Notes: generated by a model from the letters alone, not told the origin. A stretch of 64,000 nt of DNA from Tanypteryx hageni (GCA_028673005.1 CM054114.1:21856880-21920879); one strand, 5' to 3'; positions 10,926 through 21,656 are shown, numbered from the stretch's first letter. Program-made: numbers and translations.

Positions 10926-11519
10926 AACGCATTTGGAAACTCTTGTGTACTCCAACATGGATTATACCTTTCCATACTTGTTTTATCGTACGATAGTAAT
11001 TCACCCGGGAATATATCTTGAATGGCGTTTAATATTTTAGCTAGAATGTTGTTTGACGTGAATGAAATTCTCCGAACTTTGCGGTGTGATCTAACCGGAG
11101 TTGAAAAAAATACACGGCTGTAATTTAAGAGCTTGAATGATGGAATAAAGGTGACGAAACTCTCCATGTTGGTTCTTCCCATGGCTAATGATGCGTATGA
11201 ACGTTGACGCGGCGGAATTAATCGCGCGCTGGTGCGGATCATTGGACGGGGACAACGGCACGATGGCGCCGAGATGCAGTTAGGCAGTGGGGCAGGAAAA
11301 CGAGACGCCCTAAAAAAGTCCACTCGTCGAATGAATCGCCGTTCGAACCGCTCGCCTTGATTTTCTTGCGCGACCGAGCACTACACCAACTTTTACTTTT
11401 TCGAATATTGGGGCAAGTTATATCCGTCCATACGTTCCCTTCAAAATGAATTTTTATTCCCTCTTCAGTTGCTCTTTTAGTTAATTTTTAATTTACTTCT
11501 AACGAGCATAACGTTTTTT
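10926..11519. other. No gene recognised
   Basis: The 134-codon minus-strand frame at 10919-11323 shows no domain, no repeat similarity and no plausible promoter. I do not call it. Confidence 0.45.
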
Positions 11520-11640
11520 TTAGGCGTCCTTTACAAAAAATAAAAAATAACGTTTTATAGCCAGGTCGTGTCCGTCCGCGTGTTTCATCTGCGAAACTGC
11601 TGGGCGGATATTCGTGAAATTTGGTATTTAGGACGTATGG
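11520..11640 (+). repeat. Family G repeat fragment
   Basis: Begins TTAGGCGTCCTTTAC and continues with the GTCGTGTCCGTCCG and GAAACTGCTGGGCG blocks seen at the TTAGGCG end of the longer family G copies (40959-41345, 51932-52840, 59182-59861). Only the first 120 bases or so are related. Confidence 0.5.
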
Positions 11641-11756
11641 GCGAATGAAATAAGAAAATGATATAAATGGTCAACGTAGCATAATGGGACTGCCACTTGA
11701 CTAGTGGCAAAAAAACTAACTTATCATTGTATCTCGTAAAATATCACTTATAACAA

Positions 11757-12290
11757 GAAAGTCTTCAAACAAAACTTGTATAATTAATCAAATAAATATC
11801 GAAAGAGAAATGTCACAACAAAAAAGTCGCCAACCAAAAATTGCACTACTAATGAAATAGCATATATTTTATTCAGTACATATTTTTCGAAGAACTAGCC
11901 GATTTCAAAAAAATTAAACGTGAAAGTTGTCATTCACTTTGAACTTAGAAAATTTTACCGTGGTCTTTAATTCTTGTCAACGAAAACAATCTTCGTGACA
12001 ACTGAAGTAAAGTATATCTGCTGTATATTACTAATTAATTTAATTTTCTTTCGTGCGCGCGCAACATTTGGTAAATGATGGGAAATGGATTATCTGCGAC
12101 GAAGAAATGAACGTGAATACGTCTATTTTCTTTACGTATACACATCGTTCGTAAGTGAAAAGAAATGGGTAATTTACGGCAAAGGAATGAACGCCAACAT
12201 AAAGATTATATTACTGCTATTCGAGTGTGGTATGTTTTAAATAATTGTCGATTGTTTTATTAATTACAACCGATTAGGAAATGAGTCTGA
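11757..12290 (+). repeat. Dispersed repeat family F, copy 2
   Basis: Related to 4488-4870, including the Arg-rich short frame (MDYLRRRNERE near 12088 and a second version MGNLRQRNERQ near 12166) and the downstream GGTATGTTTTAAATAAT splice-donor-like site. The coding start is locally duplicated. The upstream AACAAAACTTGTATAATTAAT block is also partly duplicated. Transposon family unidentified. Confidence 0.5.
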
Positions 12291-13209
12291 TCACCGCTGA
12301 CATTTCAGTTCTTACACATTATACTAAGCCATCAATATTTATCTTTTTCGGCATGATTGCATAACGCGTCTGCCTCGCATGTATGCGCGCATGATGTGTG
12401 CGTCTTTCCTCTCATGTTTTTAGAGTTGCATGAGATTAAATGCTGCCGTATATGGCCGAGATTAAAGCCGAGAAATTGCGTGGCGGGGCGTGCGCCTGCC
12501 ATGTTTTATTATTAGATTTAAGCACGTGATGTAAATAGTCGATGATCTTCTTTGTCGTCGTTCTCTGAATGTTGGCGTCGCTGCCATTAGCTCATTCGCG
12601 CTTATCGCCCGTGTAGCGAAAAGTGGGTCCGTTTGTGGGAAAGTGGGTCGCAGCTGTGAATTACGCGTTAAACCGTTCGTCTGCGCTTGTTATTTGTTTC
12701 GGGGAACTTGTTAGCGGACCAGTCGTCCGTCTTGGCGTGTACAGACAAAGAGACAAAATCAGCTTTTCGCCTTCTTTAAAACATATCTCTTCGACGGTCA
12801 ATTTATACAAATAATTGTTTGGATTTATTTGAGACCTTCCCATCCTTAGTATCCGCCACGTTGGAAGCTCGACATCGAGCGGTCACAACAAATAAAGCAG
12901 GTGATCAGAAAATCCGTCGCGTTTAATGTCTTCATGGATTTCTTAAAATGGATAGTCAAGAGGGTTTCCAGTTAAGAATTGTACGGACGCCAGTAATGGG
13001 ATGACTGAGGGAAATTTCAAAACAAAACGAAAACGAGCGCCGAATTTTGTGCTATTTTAAGAATTTACGTTCATAATTACCGGCGTGTTTTGTGTCGCAT
13101 CGAAGCGAAGAGGCAGAAACGTTGGCCCTGACTCCGATTCGTTCGGAGTGCGATGTCATGAGTCTCAAAAGCACATCGATGGATGGATGGATGGACTGAA
13201 TTTCGGCTA
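12291..13209. other. No gene recognised
   Basis: Contains a short (ATGG)4 run at about 13178-13193. No domain-bearing frame was found. GC rises after about 12540 but no exon can be supported. Confidence 0.5.
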
Positions 13210-13652
13210 GGGGAGCCGGTGGTGTGGTGGTTAGAGTGTTGGACCCGCCACGATTTGCTAAAAGTCACACCCGGTTCGAATCCTTCAGTAGGATTTTTTC
13301 CGAAGACGCCCGACCCCTATTTGTGCGTGTTGGAACAAAGGAGACGAGGACGAGCCAATGAGAAAAAGAGAAAAGAGGAGCGCGCTCAAATCAACACTCT
13401 GTCCTTCGGAAGGGACATTAAGCCTTTGGACCCCTTGGTGCTCTTTTTTCGACCTGCTGATTTCCTCTTGCCTACGCGCAATGGGTATCTAAGAGGTAGT
13501 GCAATGAATAGCTGGTCTGTTTTAAAAAGTTCAGTAAGAAAGCTCTTCGTTAAGAGCAGGCTAAAAGCCGGCACCAGGTTTCTGTCCTCCCTTGCAATCC
13601 TGCTATTCATTGTACTACCTCTTATATACACATTGCGCATAGGCAAGACGTG
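13210..13652 (+). mobile_element. tRNA-derived SINE (family S), copy with inverted tail
   Basis: The tRNA-like head has a box A region (TGGTGTGGTGGTTAGAGTG) and a consensus box B (GGTTCGAATCC). The body carries the family core CCTTCGGAAGGGACATTAAG, CCCCTTGGTGCTC, AAGAGCAGGCTAAAAGCCGG and the tail GCTATTCATTGTACTACCTC. The tail sequence is also present in inverted form at about 13467-13512, giving a foldback inside the copy. Such SINEs are transcribed by RNA polymerase III and depend on a partner LINE. Confidence 0.85.
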
Positions 13653-13932
13653 AATCAGCAGGGCGTAAAACATAACATTCTGAATTTCGGCTTTGAATTC
13701 GTTTGCGCCGAATCTCGAAGGAATCTCTTCCGCCGCTTGGAAATCCGATGGCAAGTGGTCGTTGTCCGAATTCTCTCCTCGTCTCTTCGGAAATCTCCTC
13801 CAGTCCACACTTTCACTCGCCTCTCGAATTTTTTCGGCTTTTTTATTCCTTCTCTCGTGCATGCCCTCTCCCTCTCTCTGTGACCCTGTTTCTCTTCATC
13901 CGATCGTCCGATTCAGCTTTGGGCCCACGGTG

Positions 13933-14294
13933 GGACCCTCTCGTTTCCTGCAATTTAGTTCGGAGGAAGGACGAGTGGAGGCGCAGAGAAGGAAACAAAC
14001 CGAAAAGCTGCAGTTTTTCCCATTTTTTGCTCATTATACATATCATTTTGGACAGTATACTAACATCTGAGAGAGAATAATTAATACTTATTCTGGTGCG
14101 TGGGGACATTTTGTCCTACCATACGTTTAGGGACATTTTTTCTAGGCCATTTTGTCCGGGGGCATTATGTCCGAGGACATTTTGTACGGTTACCGGACCC
14201 CTCTCGTTTCCCGCGTTTTAGTTCGGAGGAGAGCCGAGTGGAGGCGCAGGAGGAAGCAAACTGAAAAGCTGCAGTACTTTCCCATTTTTTGCTC
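13933..14294. repeat. Direct repeat, two 100-bp units
   Basis: 13933-14032 and 14195-14294 are homologous end to end: GGACCC(C)TCTCGTTTCC, TTTAGTTCGGAGGA, GAGTGGAGGCGCAG, AAAAGCTGCAGT, CCCATTTTTTGCTC. Between them, about 14102-14186, lies a cluster of GGACATTTTGTCC-like short repeats. It may be a segmental duplication or the arms of an unrecognised element. Confidence 0.8.
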
Positions 14295-14544
14295 GTGTGT
14301 TCCTGTCGAGGCGAGCTCCTCCGTCCTCCTTAAACCTCTCACACCCCTCAGCCACTCCTCCTCTCCATCAATCCCAGATGCCTTTCTCTTCCTGGTCGCA
14401 AGTTCTCGTGTGTTCTTCGGCGCATCGCCTAAAGGGCTCTTCCTCCAACGGTGACTCAACTCGAACGTGGCCTTCTACGAAAACTTCCTCTCGTATCCTC
14501 GATTTTGAAATCCTATGGAGATGCTTTTGATGTCGGAATCATTG
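14295..14544. other. No gene recognised
   Basis: Moderately GC-rich sequence with overlapping short frames in several phases. None has a recognisable motif. Confidence 0.45.
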
Positions 14545-14992
14545 TACACCCATCCCTCGATTTACACGGTACTTTATGTACAAGGCTTCGGTTTTACGCG
14601 GTCAAGAGAATGGTAAATTTGTTTATGGCACTGAATATGTCAGTGATTGAGGTGAAATTTATTCAAGTTTTCGTTAAATTAGTTTTCCCAACTTTATAAT
14701 TAAATTTATTTCCTTGCTAAACATTTTTTTGATTCCTTCAATGTTGATTATCCCAGATTGTATGAAGTTTTTATTTAGTTTAATATAAGTGCTATTTATA
14801 ATTTTTATATATTTTTATAAAATGTCTGATAAATATATACTAATAAATCAAATTTCCAAAATATGCTTTATTTTAAAATAAATAGGAACTTAACCTCCAA
14901 TTTTATATGAAGGGTTAGTTACGATTTACACTTTTGATTTACACGGAGATTTTCGAGAACCCATCCCCCGTGTAAATCGAGGGATGGGTGTA
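14545..14992. mobile_element. TA-flanked MITE, pogo-like
   Basis: Terminal inverted repeats CACCCATCCCTCGATTTACA at 14547 and its complement ending at 14990. TA is duplicated at 14545-14546 and 14991-14992. The CCTCGATTTA core is shared with the element at 37737-38076 and resembles pogo/Tigger ends. It has no coding capacity. Confidence 0.75.
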
Positions 14993-15833
14993 ATTGTTAT
15001 TTGTGTCGGAAACGGGTGCCAAATGCCGTTGTGTTTGCCACTCAAAATGTTAGTATTTCATGTAAGAAGTTCGTCTATTGGCTGGTGGACCTCAAATTTT
15101 GATCGGTTTGATATATTTTGATAAATTAAATGAATTGGAACATCGATGATAACTGTATATTCCCACGCTTAATGGATCTTGTAGAAGTGGAGTAAATCTA
15201 TTCCAGTATTTTTATTAATCGGACACGTATTATTTATTTCCCCGAAGCAGGTATGTTCGCAGAGTATAATTTCCCTTTCCGTCTTGTAATAGTTTTATGA
15301 TTGTTTTCCTGTCGACTGCCCGTGAACGAGTGGAACGTCAAAGACTTCTCGACCGCAATTATTCCTTCGTAGTGACCCATTGTTATTATGGTAACGCGGA
15401 AACGACTGACTTCTCTAACCTATGCGATTAACGCTCGCCTCTTCTTCGGCGATTAACTATGGTTTTATAATTTCGCAATGGAATAACTAGGCGCTAAATG
15501 AAAGCGATTTGTTCGACTGATTTTCTTCAGATGCTATCTATGCGAGGGAACAAAAACTCCGTTTGCAGTTGTTCGTTGGCGAGAGAGTTGCGAGGAGTCA
15601 ACGCTGCATTGACTCTGCGGTCTCCTTCGGACGACGATTTGTAAGCGCGGCCAATCGCCTCGCGTGTGCCGAAACTACCTCAAGTGTGAATGAAGCACGT
15701 GTTGAAACTCTTTTAAAGAAGTGTATGGTTCACAAATATATTTGATTTTATTTAAAACGAGATGATCCAAACAGAACTTATGATGCTTACTTTCCATTGT
15801 GGTGCAACAATTACTGTGGAACTTTCAAAGTCA
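14993..15833. other. No gene recognised
   Basis: No domain-bearing frame. The 60-codon frame at 15563-15745 has no recognisable feature. Confidence 0.45.
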
Positions 15834-16000
15834 AACCTCAAGGAAAACAGAAAAAAATATTCGAGTTGTAGAAAATTCGACTTATGGAAATACATTCTTC
15901 TCATGGGGATTTTGCCCGGTAAAATTAATTCACTTCGGATTATGGAAAATTCGAGTTACAGACGTTCGAGTTATGGAAGTTCCAAGTACTTAAATTGGAA
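15834..16000. repeat. Short direct repeats TTCGAGTTATGGAA-type
   Basis: Near copies of TTCGAGTTRTRGAAAATTCGA occur near 15858, 15873, 15928, 15949, 15964. Comparable subterminal repeats occur in pogo/Tigger-like DNA transposons, so this may be one end of such an element. A matching second end was not found. Confidence 0.45.
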
Positions 16001-16281
16001 TTAATAGCTTTAAAATCGCCGCTGATGAGTTGCTCTTTGTGTTCCCAAATTTCATAATTTCGCCTTATAAAATATTACAAATACATTCGAGCGGAAAGCT
16101 AAATGGGGACTGTCAAAATATATAATTGTTTTTTTTTAATTCTTTGTAATTGACTTAATTACTCCCCGTGAACATTTTTTGTTAAATCGTCTTCATTATG
16201 CAAAAAGTATTTAAAATAACCCTTTTAAATATCCCGCGAAAACGGCATCCTGGTTGGAGAGAGAGAGTAGTAAGGGGTACG

Positions 16282-16289
16282 TGACGTCA
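16282..16289 (+). promoter_or_regulatory. Full CRE/ATF site TGACGTCA
   Basis: The perfect palindromic CREB/ATF consensus lies about 95 bases upstream of the proposed THAP start codon. Promoter role is inferred from position. Confidence 0.45.
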
Positions 16290-16382
16290 TCGCATGCCAC
16301 TCGTTTAAACGTACTACGACCGTACTGAAAGCACGCGGTTTTGATACTTCGTCCTGTTGCTTTTCCTGATATCGTAGCTAAA

Positions 16383-16613
16383 ATGGAGAATGTGGAACTT
16401 AAGAAGGGTTATAAGTATTGTCTGGCACCTCAGTGCTTAAATACAACGATTAAAACCCCGAGAAAATTGTTCTTCTCGCTACCGAGCTCCTTGGGAAGAA
16501 ATAAGAAGCGGAGAATATTGTGGTTGAAAGCCATGAGGAGATACGCATCTGATATATCGGAACGTACAACAGCATTTGTCAGCGAAGATCATTTTAATCT
16601 AAGTACTAGTTAA
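16383..16613 (+). CDS. THAP-type zinc-finger domain protein, probable first exon
   Basis: THAP domains are C2CH DNA-binding zinc fingers found in host regulators and in P-element-type transposases. I chose the Met at 16383 (MENVELKKGYKYC) over the in-frame Met at 16341 because it has an A at -3 (AAAATGG) and puts the finger near the N-terminus, as in the family. Visible features: CLAPQC as the first Cys pair, KLFFSLP, the conserved Trp in ILWLKAMRR, and SEDHFNL at the fourth ligand. The third ligand, normally Cys in CEDHF, is Ser (codon AGC, one base from TGC). The frame stops four residues after HFNL. An AAGTACTAGT right after the Leu codon could be a splice donor, since THAP exons often end there. 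Either a degenerate domain or an exon whose partners lie elsewhere. A SWIM-type gene remnant converges on it from the other strand. Confidence 0.65.
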   Translation: MENVELKKGYKYCLAPQCLNTTIKTPRKLFFSLPSSLGRNKKRRILWLKAMRRYASDISERTTAFVSEDHFNLSTS

Positions 16614-16989
16614 ATGTATGTACGTAATTTTATCGCTTCGTATTTTAGTTTATGACTTATGTCGGCATTACATTGGCATGATGGAGAACGTTGAAAGAGT
16701 AAATTATATTTTTATGTTTCAAAGATCAGCATATATATTTTAACAAAACCTCCATAATGTGATATACCTATTCTAAATACGTAAGATCAAACTCACGGAA
16801 ATCGTTGGGCTATGGGTTTATTGAGCAAATAATTGATGTTGCAGTGCAAATATTTAAGTACCAAGTTTTTAAGCAAATACTTTTACAAATGTTACATATT
16901 AATTTAGTTCTGTAATTTAAATATTTTAATAAATTTGTTCCCATAATACCCACGACAGAATGGTATTTTGAAGGACCGTATTGCTAAAT

Positions 16990-17177
16990 AAGGGCAGTCA
17001 TGACTCTCCACAGACGTGACTAAATCTTCTTCTTCATCTACAACTACACTCACTTCATAACCTTTTTATCTTATTCTGTGTTCAGGGCAAATCTTGCCTT
17101 TAACAATACAAATTTTTCCTTCTCGCTTCAGTTTAACAAAACCAACAGCATTACTAACGTAGTCTTTCCTCATTGAC
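16990..17177 (-). pseudogene. SWIM-type zinc-finger gene remnant, exon 2
   Basis: Continues exon 1 (17834-17967) across a 656-bp intron. The acceptor is TTTTTCTCCCTTTGAG before G at 17177, and the split Arg codon (AG/G) joins in phase. The product reads SMRKDYVSNAVGFVKLKREG, then KICIVKGKICPEHRIR, a TAA at 17068-17066, then KGYEVSVVVDEEEDLV and ESHDC. From memory this matches a large, poorly studied arthropod family whose members run ...SYGDNAVGYVQ...CTVKAKICPEH.. followed by a Cys/His SWIM motif (ECHDCAA..GGCKH). Here the first SWIM Cys is Ser and the sequence loses similarity right after DC. The stop plus the lost motif mark it as a pseudogene. Confidence 0.7.
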
Positions 17178-17833
17178 CTCAAAGGGAGAAAAAAGCCATA
17201 AAAGCAACGATGAAATTCGCGACTTATACAAAAGAGACATTATGTTATGACAAACACTTCTACAGTTTATCTTTTCACAAGTATAGGTAATAACTATGGC
17301 AGATAGACACTTAAAACAACAAACTTCACCACATTTCCTATAGACAAGACACACGGAAACTAAGTTTATTCACATTAATTTTTTAAATAATATTTGTCAA
17401 TATTTGACCTGATGATTCTGTAAAGGGAGATGAAGGTGATTATTTACCGAAACCGGTCGTGTTTTACTTAATATATTTTGTGGAAATTAGCAAAAGTTTA
17501 ATATAAATAAAAATACTATTAGCATTGTTCATATTATTTTATTGTGGAATTCCACTAAGTCTCGGCCTCGTCCATTACCTTTTGTATACTTATCTAACTA
17601 TATTTTACTTACTAGATACTAGGGCAGCATGGGAAACAGTACATAAATAAATATTCTATAATATTAGTTAAAACTAGAGTTGTTTTTTTTATTTAATATG
17701 GGAAAGCTGTTTGAGACGTCAATGTATCTTTTATATATCTTCTGCGTTTCAGTCTAAATAATAGTACTATTACAATAATTGAAAATAAAAGCGCTACATC
17801 GAACTTGTTTCATCAATTAAATGTAATACAAAC
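17178..17833 (-). other. Intron of SWIM-type remnant, containing a retroelement-like motif
   Basis: A GT...AG intron of 656 bp on the minus strand. It contains CCTGATGATT ... CCGAAACCGGTCG (plus strand, 17408-17459), a motif pair common in dispersed arthropod repeats that I associate with Penelope-like elements. No exon was found inside. Confidence 0.5.
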
Positions 17834-17967
17834 CTATCCGCCTTCACTCCACGCATTTCAACATCTGAATATTGCTCCCTACGACTTCCAATGTACCGCA
17901 AAAGCATGTACGAATCAACATTGGGCAAATTATCAGATCTGACTACACAAAACCCTTTAGATGCCAT
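17834..17967 (-). pseudogene. SWIM-type zinc-finger gene remnant, exon 1
   Basis: Reads MASKGFCVVRSDNLPNVDSY, then MLLRYIGSRREQYSDVEMRG and VKAD, ending in AG before a GTTTGT donor (17833-17832). The start at 17967 is preferred over the upstream in-frame Met at 17997 because MASKG(Y/F)CVVRS is the typical N-terminus of the family as I recall it. Exon 1 itself is intact (44 codons plus two bases). Function is unknown. SWIM motifs bind zinc and are thought to mediate DNA or protein contacts, and family members sometimes sit beside nuclease-like domains. The broken exon 2 makes the whole gene a decayed copy. The remaining exons would lie below 16990, where I see nothing. Confidence 0.65.
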
Positions 17968-18733
17968 TTTGCAAAAAACAAAGCTAAATAAATGCATGAA
18001 GGTGCAGTACTTTTACCAATATTTCTTCTAAGACGGCGTATAGAGTAAAACAACAGAAGCTTCTACTTCTATATCGGCACAATGGCTTCTACTACGTCTA
18101 GCATCGGCTAACATGCTTATGGCATGCACTGACGTTACCAAACACTCGGCAAACTTCGGTTACCAATCGGATGTGATCGGGTTCGGCATTAACTCGTCCG
18201 TTTTAAATTGCTTTTTTATAAATATCTGTCAAAAACGTAACGAAAAAACTTTATATTTGCCTATAACAATAGCCATACAATGCAACTTCATAAAATTTTC
18301 GGTAATTCCCGATATGTGACAGTCCCCCATTGATCACGCGTATTTGTGCGGCAAAAATAACGCGCGAATGTACTAGACTATAACGAATCCGAGTCCAACA
18401 ATAGTTGTTGCAATGGCAACACTATCGTAATGAGTAATAAAAACGCCATTATTTACGCAATATTCGAAGAAATACGATCGATAAACAAAATTCTACGATA
18501 AACCTATTGAGCTTGCTTTTCAAATATTCTTTCACGGTTTATTTATTTGAAAACTTGCCGAGCACTTAATGTGACGTCTAATTTATCCATCATTGGTACT
18601 TTTACTGCCATGTATTGCAGACTAGTTTAAGTTCAATGGCATTAAATACAGGATGGCAAGAATAGAAAAGAATTGCTCCAGGCAGGTGGCTGCTGATTTT
18701 TTCCCATTCCACGACCGGTGACGACAACGAAAG

Positions 18734-19035
18734 TATTTCAAAAACATTGATAAGTGACAAGAGTACACGCCCACTTCCGGTTGACCGATTTTTACCAAAA
18801 ACTAATCAGTTCTTTTGCCTTTAACAAAAATATAATATATAAAATTTCGCGTTGACCGGATTAATAGTTTTTGAGTTATATCACCCACAACAAAGCTATT
18901 ACATGCACACAGACATCGAGAAAATGGTCAAAACGTGTTCAGGGGACCTCAAAACGTGTATTTCCGTTGAAATCTCGAAATCGATTTTTTTCATGAAAAC
19001 AATACTTTCCCCTATACTATTGGGAGGAAGTAAAA
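18734..19035 (+). repeat. Dispersed repeat family H, copy 1
   Basis: Homologous in reverse orientation to both units at 36070-36356 and 36357-36645. Shared blocks: AAGTGACAAGAGT, TTCCGGTTGACCGAT, AAATTTCGCGTT, GAAAATGGTCAAAACGTG, TTCCGTTGAAATCTCG, ATTTTTTTCATGAAAACAAT and CCCTATACTA. No coding frame. Family unidentified. Confidence 0.75.
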
Positions 19036-19646
19036 AAACGCATTTGCTTGTTGGATCTATTACTTTCTCATATACGTAGTATAAATTATGTAGCATAGTG
19101 TATAATATATACCTACTGTATTGTAATCGTAAAAAAATCGGCTCAGATTTTGAAGGACATGCGCGATTTCGGTATCCCTGAGTCCAAAAAAGTGGTTTTC
19201 GTCATGCCGTCTACCCATGCGCAGTTCTAGGACCTAAATGGTTACACAAAATCGAAAGATATTTTATAAATCGAAAGATATTTTATAATAAGGCGTAAAA
19301 TAATCCGGAATGGAAGCCATGACGAGTTGAACGCGTTAGCGCAACAATGAAGGGTAGTTTATTTTTGTATATTTTCACAACATGTCGATTTATTGAGATG
19401 TGGCTCAAACGATTTTGATTAAAATTCACCCAGGTACAGAGCGCGGAGTCATAAATAATATTTCATAAATCACTCTCTCGAAAAATTACTATACAGCGTC
19501 CAACGACAACTAGATCGATTTTTCCACCAACTTACCGCCAAGCTCTCTCCAGTTCTCTCAACTATCTTCGTCCAGCAACAATACTTCAATGTCAAGCCAC
19601 ATAATACTTGATATTTATATGGTATCTAACAATAATAAAAGGCTAA
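19036..19646. other. No gene recognised
   Basis: Includes a short repeated AAATCGAAAGATATTTTATAA doublet near 19251-19288. Nothing else is supported. Confidence 0.5.
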
Positions 19647-19774
19647 TAATGAATGGGTAACTTTGTAGTTTCCACAACTTGAAAGTAAAGGTCGTCAATT
19701 GGATGCCCTCGAACAGCTAGAGATAATTATTTGTAAAAAAATGTTGTGGAAACTACAAAGTTATCCTTTCATTA
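19647..19774. repeat. Hairpin with 32-bp arms and a 64-nt loop
   Basis: Arms 19647-19678 and 19743-19774 are inverted copies with two mismatches in 32. The core is AACTTTGTAGTTTCCACAAC. It resembles a terminal or foldback structure of a small DNA element. A TTCCACAAAGTTG block follows the right arm. Confidence 0.85.
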
Positions 19775-21656
19775 TGAGTAAATTCCACAAAGTTGAGCCT
19801 GACCTCATTAATTGTATTAATAATAAAAGGGTACTTCTGTCCCTTTGCGGCTCCCTCTGTCACGCTATAAAAATGCGAATAACTCGATAATGGAACTAGA
19901 TTCATTTTTTATATTTGGCAGCAATGATCGATTCACATATTGTAAGATGATGAAGGAAAGAAATCTCGAAAAAAGTCCTGGGTTCGACTCCAAGGTAGGC
20001 ATTTCCATTTTCCATATGATAACACGTAAAAATCGACTTTTCGACTCGCAACCTTTTATTCTTTTTGAGATCTAAATTAGAAAGGATTAACCTATGATCT
20101 TCGGATCTAACCTATTTCAAAGATAAAACTATGATGTTTCTTATTCTGTTCATCTCTTCTCGCCTACAGTTCGAAATTCCTCATGTTAAACGTTTAATTC
20201 ATGGGAAACCTTGCCATCTTAACGGGATGTTGCCATGCCAACCCATTGCATTGTTAAACCTCGAAATTCTATTGTTATTTCAATCCTTATGAGTGAAAGC
20301 GTGCTTTAAATGCTCTTACAATTAGTACGAGAGAGAGGAGAGAGAAATTCTTTTCATAGCAACCAATGTAAACAACATTCGTTGCGTTATTTACGAGAAG
20401 GAGTACATTTGAATGTAGAATATTAATCATTCGCATATTAAAGTTAGGTACATAAAATAATCGTAGGAGATCGAAACTTTAAGCAACGAACGCCTAAAAG
20501 AACGAAAGTTTGTTTTCTTGTAATCCGAAGAAAGTCAAGGCATATTTATGTTAATTTTTTATTTCACAAAAATCTTTCCCGTTGAATTTTAACGGGCATT
20601 TCCCTAGTAACTATTAATAAAATTTGATTTTCATACATATGAGAATTTAAATATATTAATACCATTTACGTGCAGAAAAAATTTCTTACAGTTTTGTTAT
20701 TTTTGTATCAGTTTTTGAGTCCTTTCCAGTCAGGAAAGAGTGTAGTGAGATCAAACGCATGCGGATATGAGAAAGTTAGTGCTGTGTGTACTGTGACGAT
20801 TATTTTAGAGAGCGATTGCTTTACGAGTGAATAGCCTAATGTCCTCGAAGGCACGTAATATAATTTGCTCCGTTGTTCCAGGGGGTGGGGGGATTTTTGG
20901 CCTGGCGGAAAGCTGGTTGGAGGCCATCTGTAGTGAAAGCTTGGAAACTCTCTCGATTTACGGCAAATTAAAAACGTTTCTGTGCGCCTTGAGGACGCAG
21001 ATTAGCAATGGTTCCAATCTTTGAAAGTGTGAAGAGAGAGCGAATAGTATTTAGTTGATGGAATATCTTCTTAGCAACTGAAATAAAAATGTGGAATATA
21101 AACTCGTAGAGTTTATGGCTATTGGAGCTATATAGTGCTTATTTTTTCACTTAGATTTTTAAATACTTATTTTGCGGTATTTGAACTAATTTATAAAGTT
21201 TATTATCTTTTTCCTGTCTAAAAAAGATTTAATCCTGTATGGCCCTAATTGTTATTTTGGATAAAGGAAAATTTTACACTTAAATGCAGCCTATTGTTTT
21301 CATTATAATTGTTAAATTGATTTTTTTGTTTCTTCGTGTTCGTAGCAGTCGAAAAAAGTTAATTGTTTAAAAAAAACAAGAAAGCTGATCCATCGAATTT
21401 TTCCTTGATGTTATAGTGGACGACATAAAAGGTTAAGAATGATTTAAAATCAATTTATATAAAAAATTTAGAATGACAGCGATGATTAACCGGCAGACAT
21501 GCAAGGAAACGAAGACTGGGAAATTAGGGATTAAATCCAAACGAAAATTATAGCTTAACTAGCATCGGGATAAAGTGAAGTGAGGCTCGCGTGAAGGGAA
21601 TATGCGTATGAAAGGAGAAGGGAATTGGGTTGAGAAGTAGGGAAGAGGGAGGAGGA
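19775..21656. other. No gene recognised
   Basis: Contains CTATAAAAATGCGAATAACTCG just past the hairpin, which looks like transposon-tail sequence. The remainder is AT-rich with a GA-rich patch near 20331. The frame at 20827-21024 has no recognisable domain. Confidence 0.45.

Noticed and set aside
10919..11323. 134-codon minus-strand frame
   Set aside because: No recognisable motif and it overlaps transposon-tail-like repeats.
13386..13862. 156-158 codon frames on both strands at 13.2-13.9 kb
   Set aside because: They are made largely of SINE sequence and its inverted tail.
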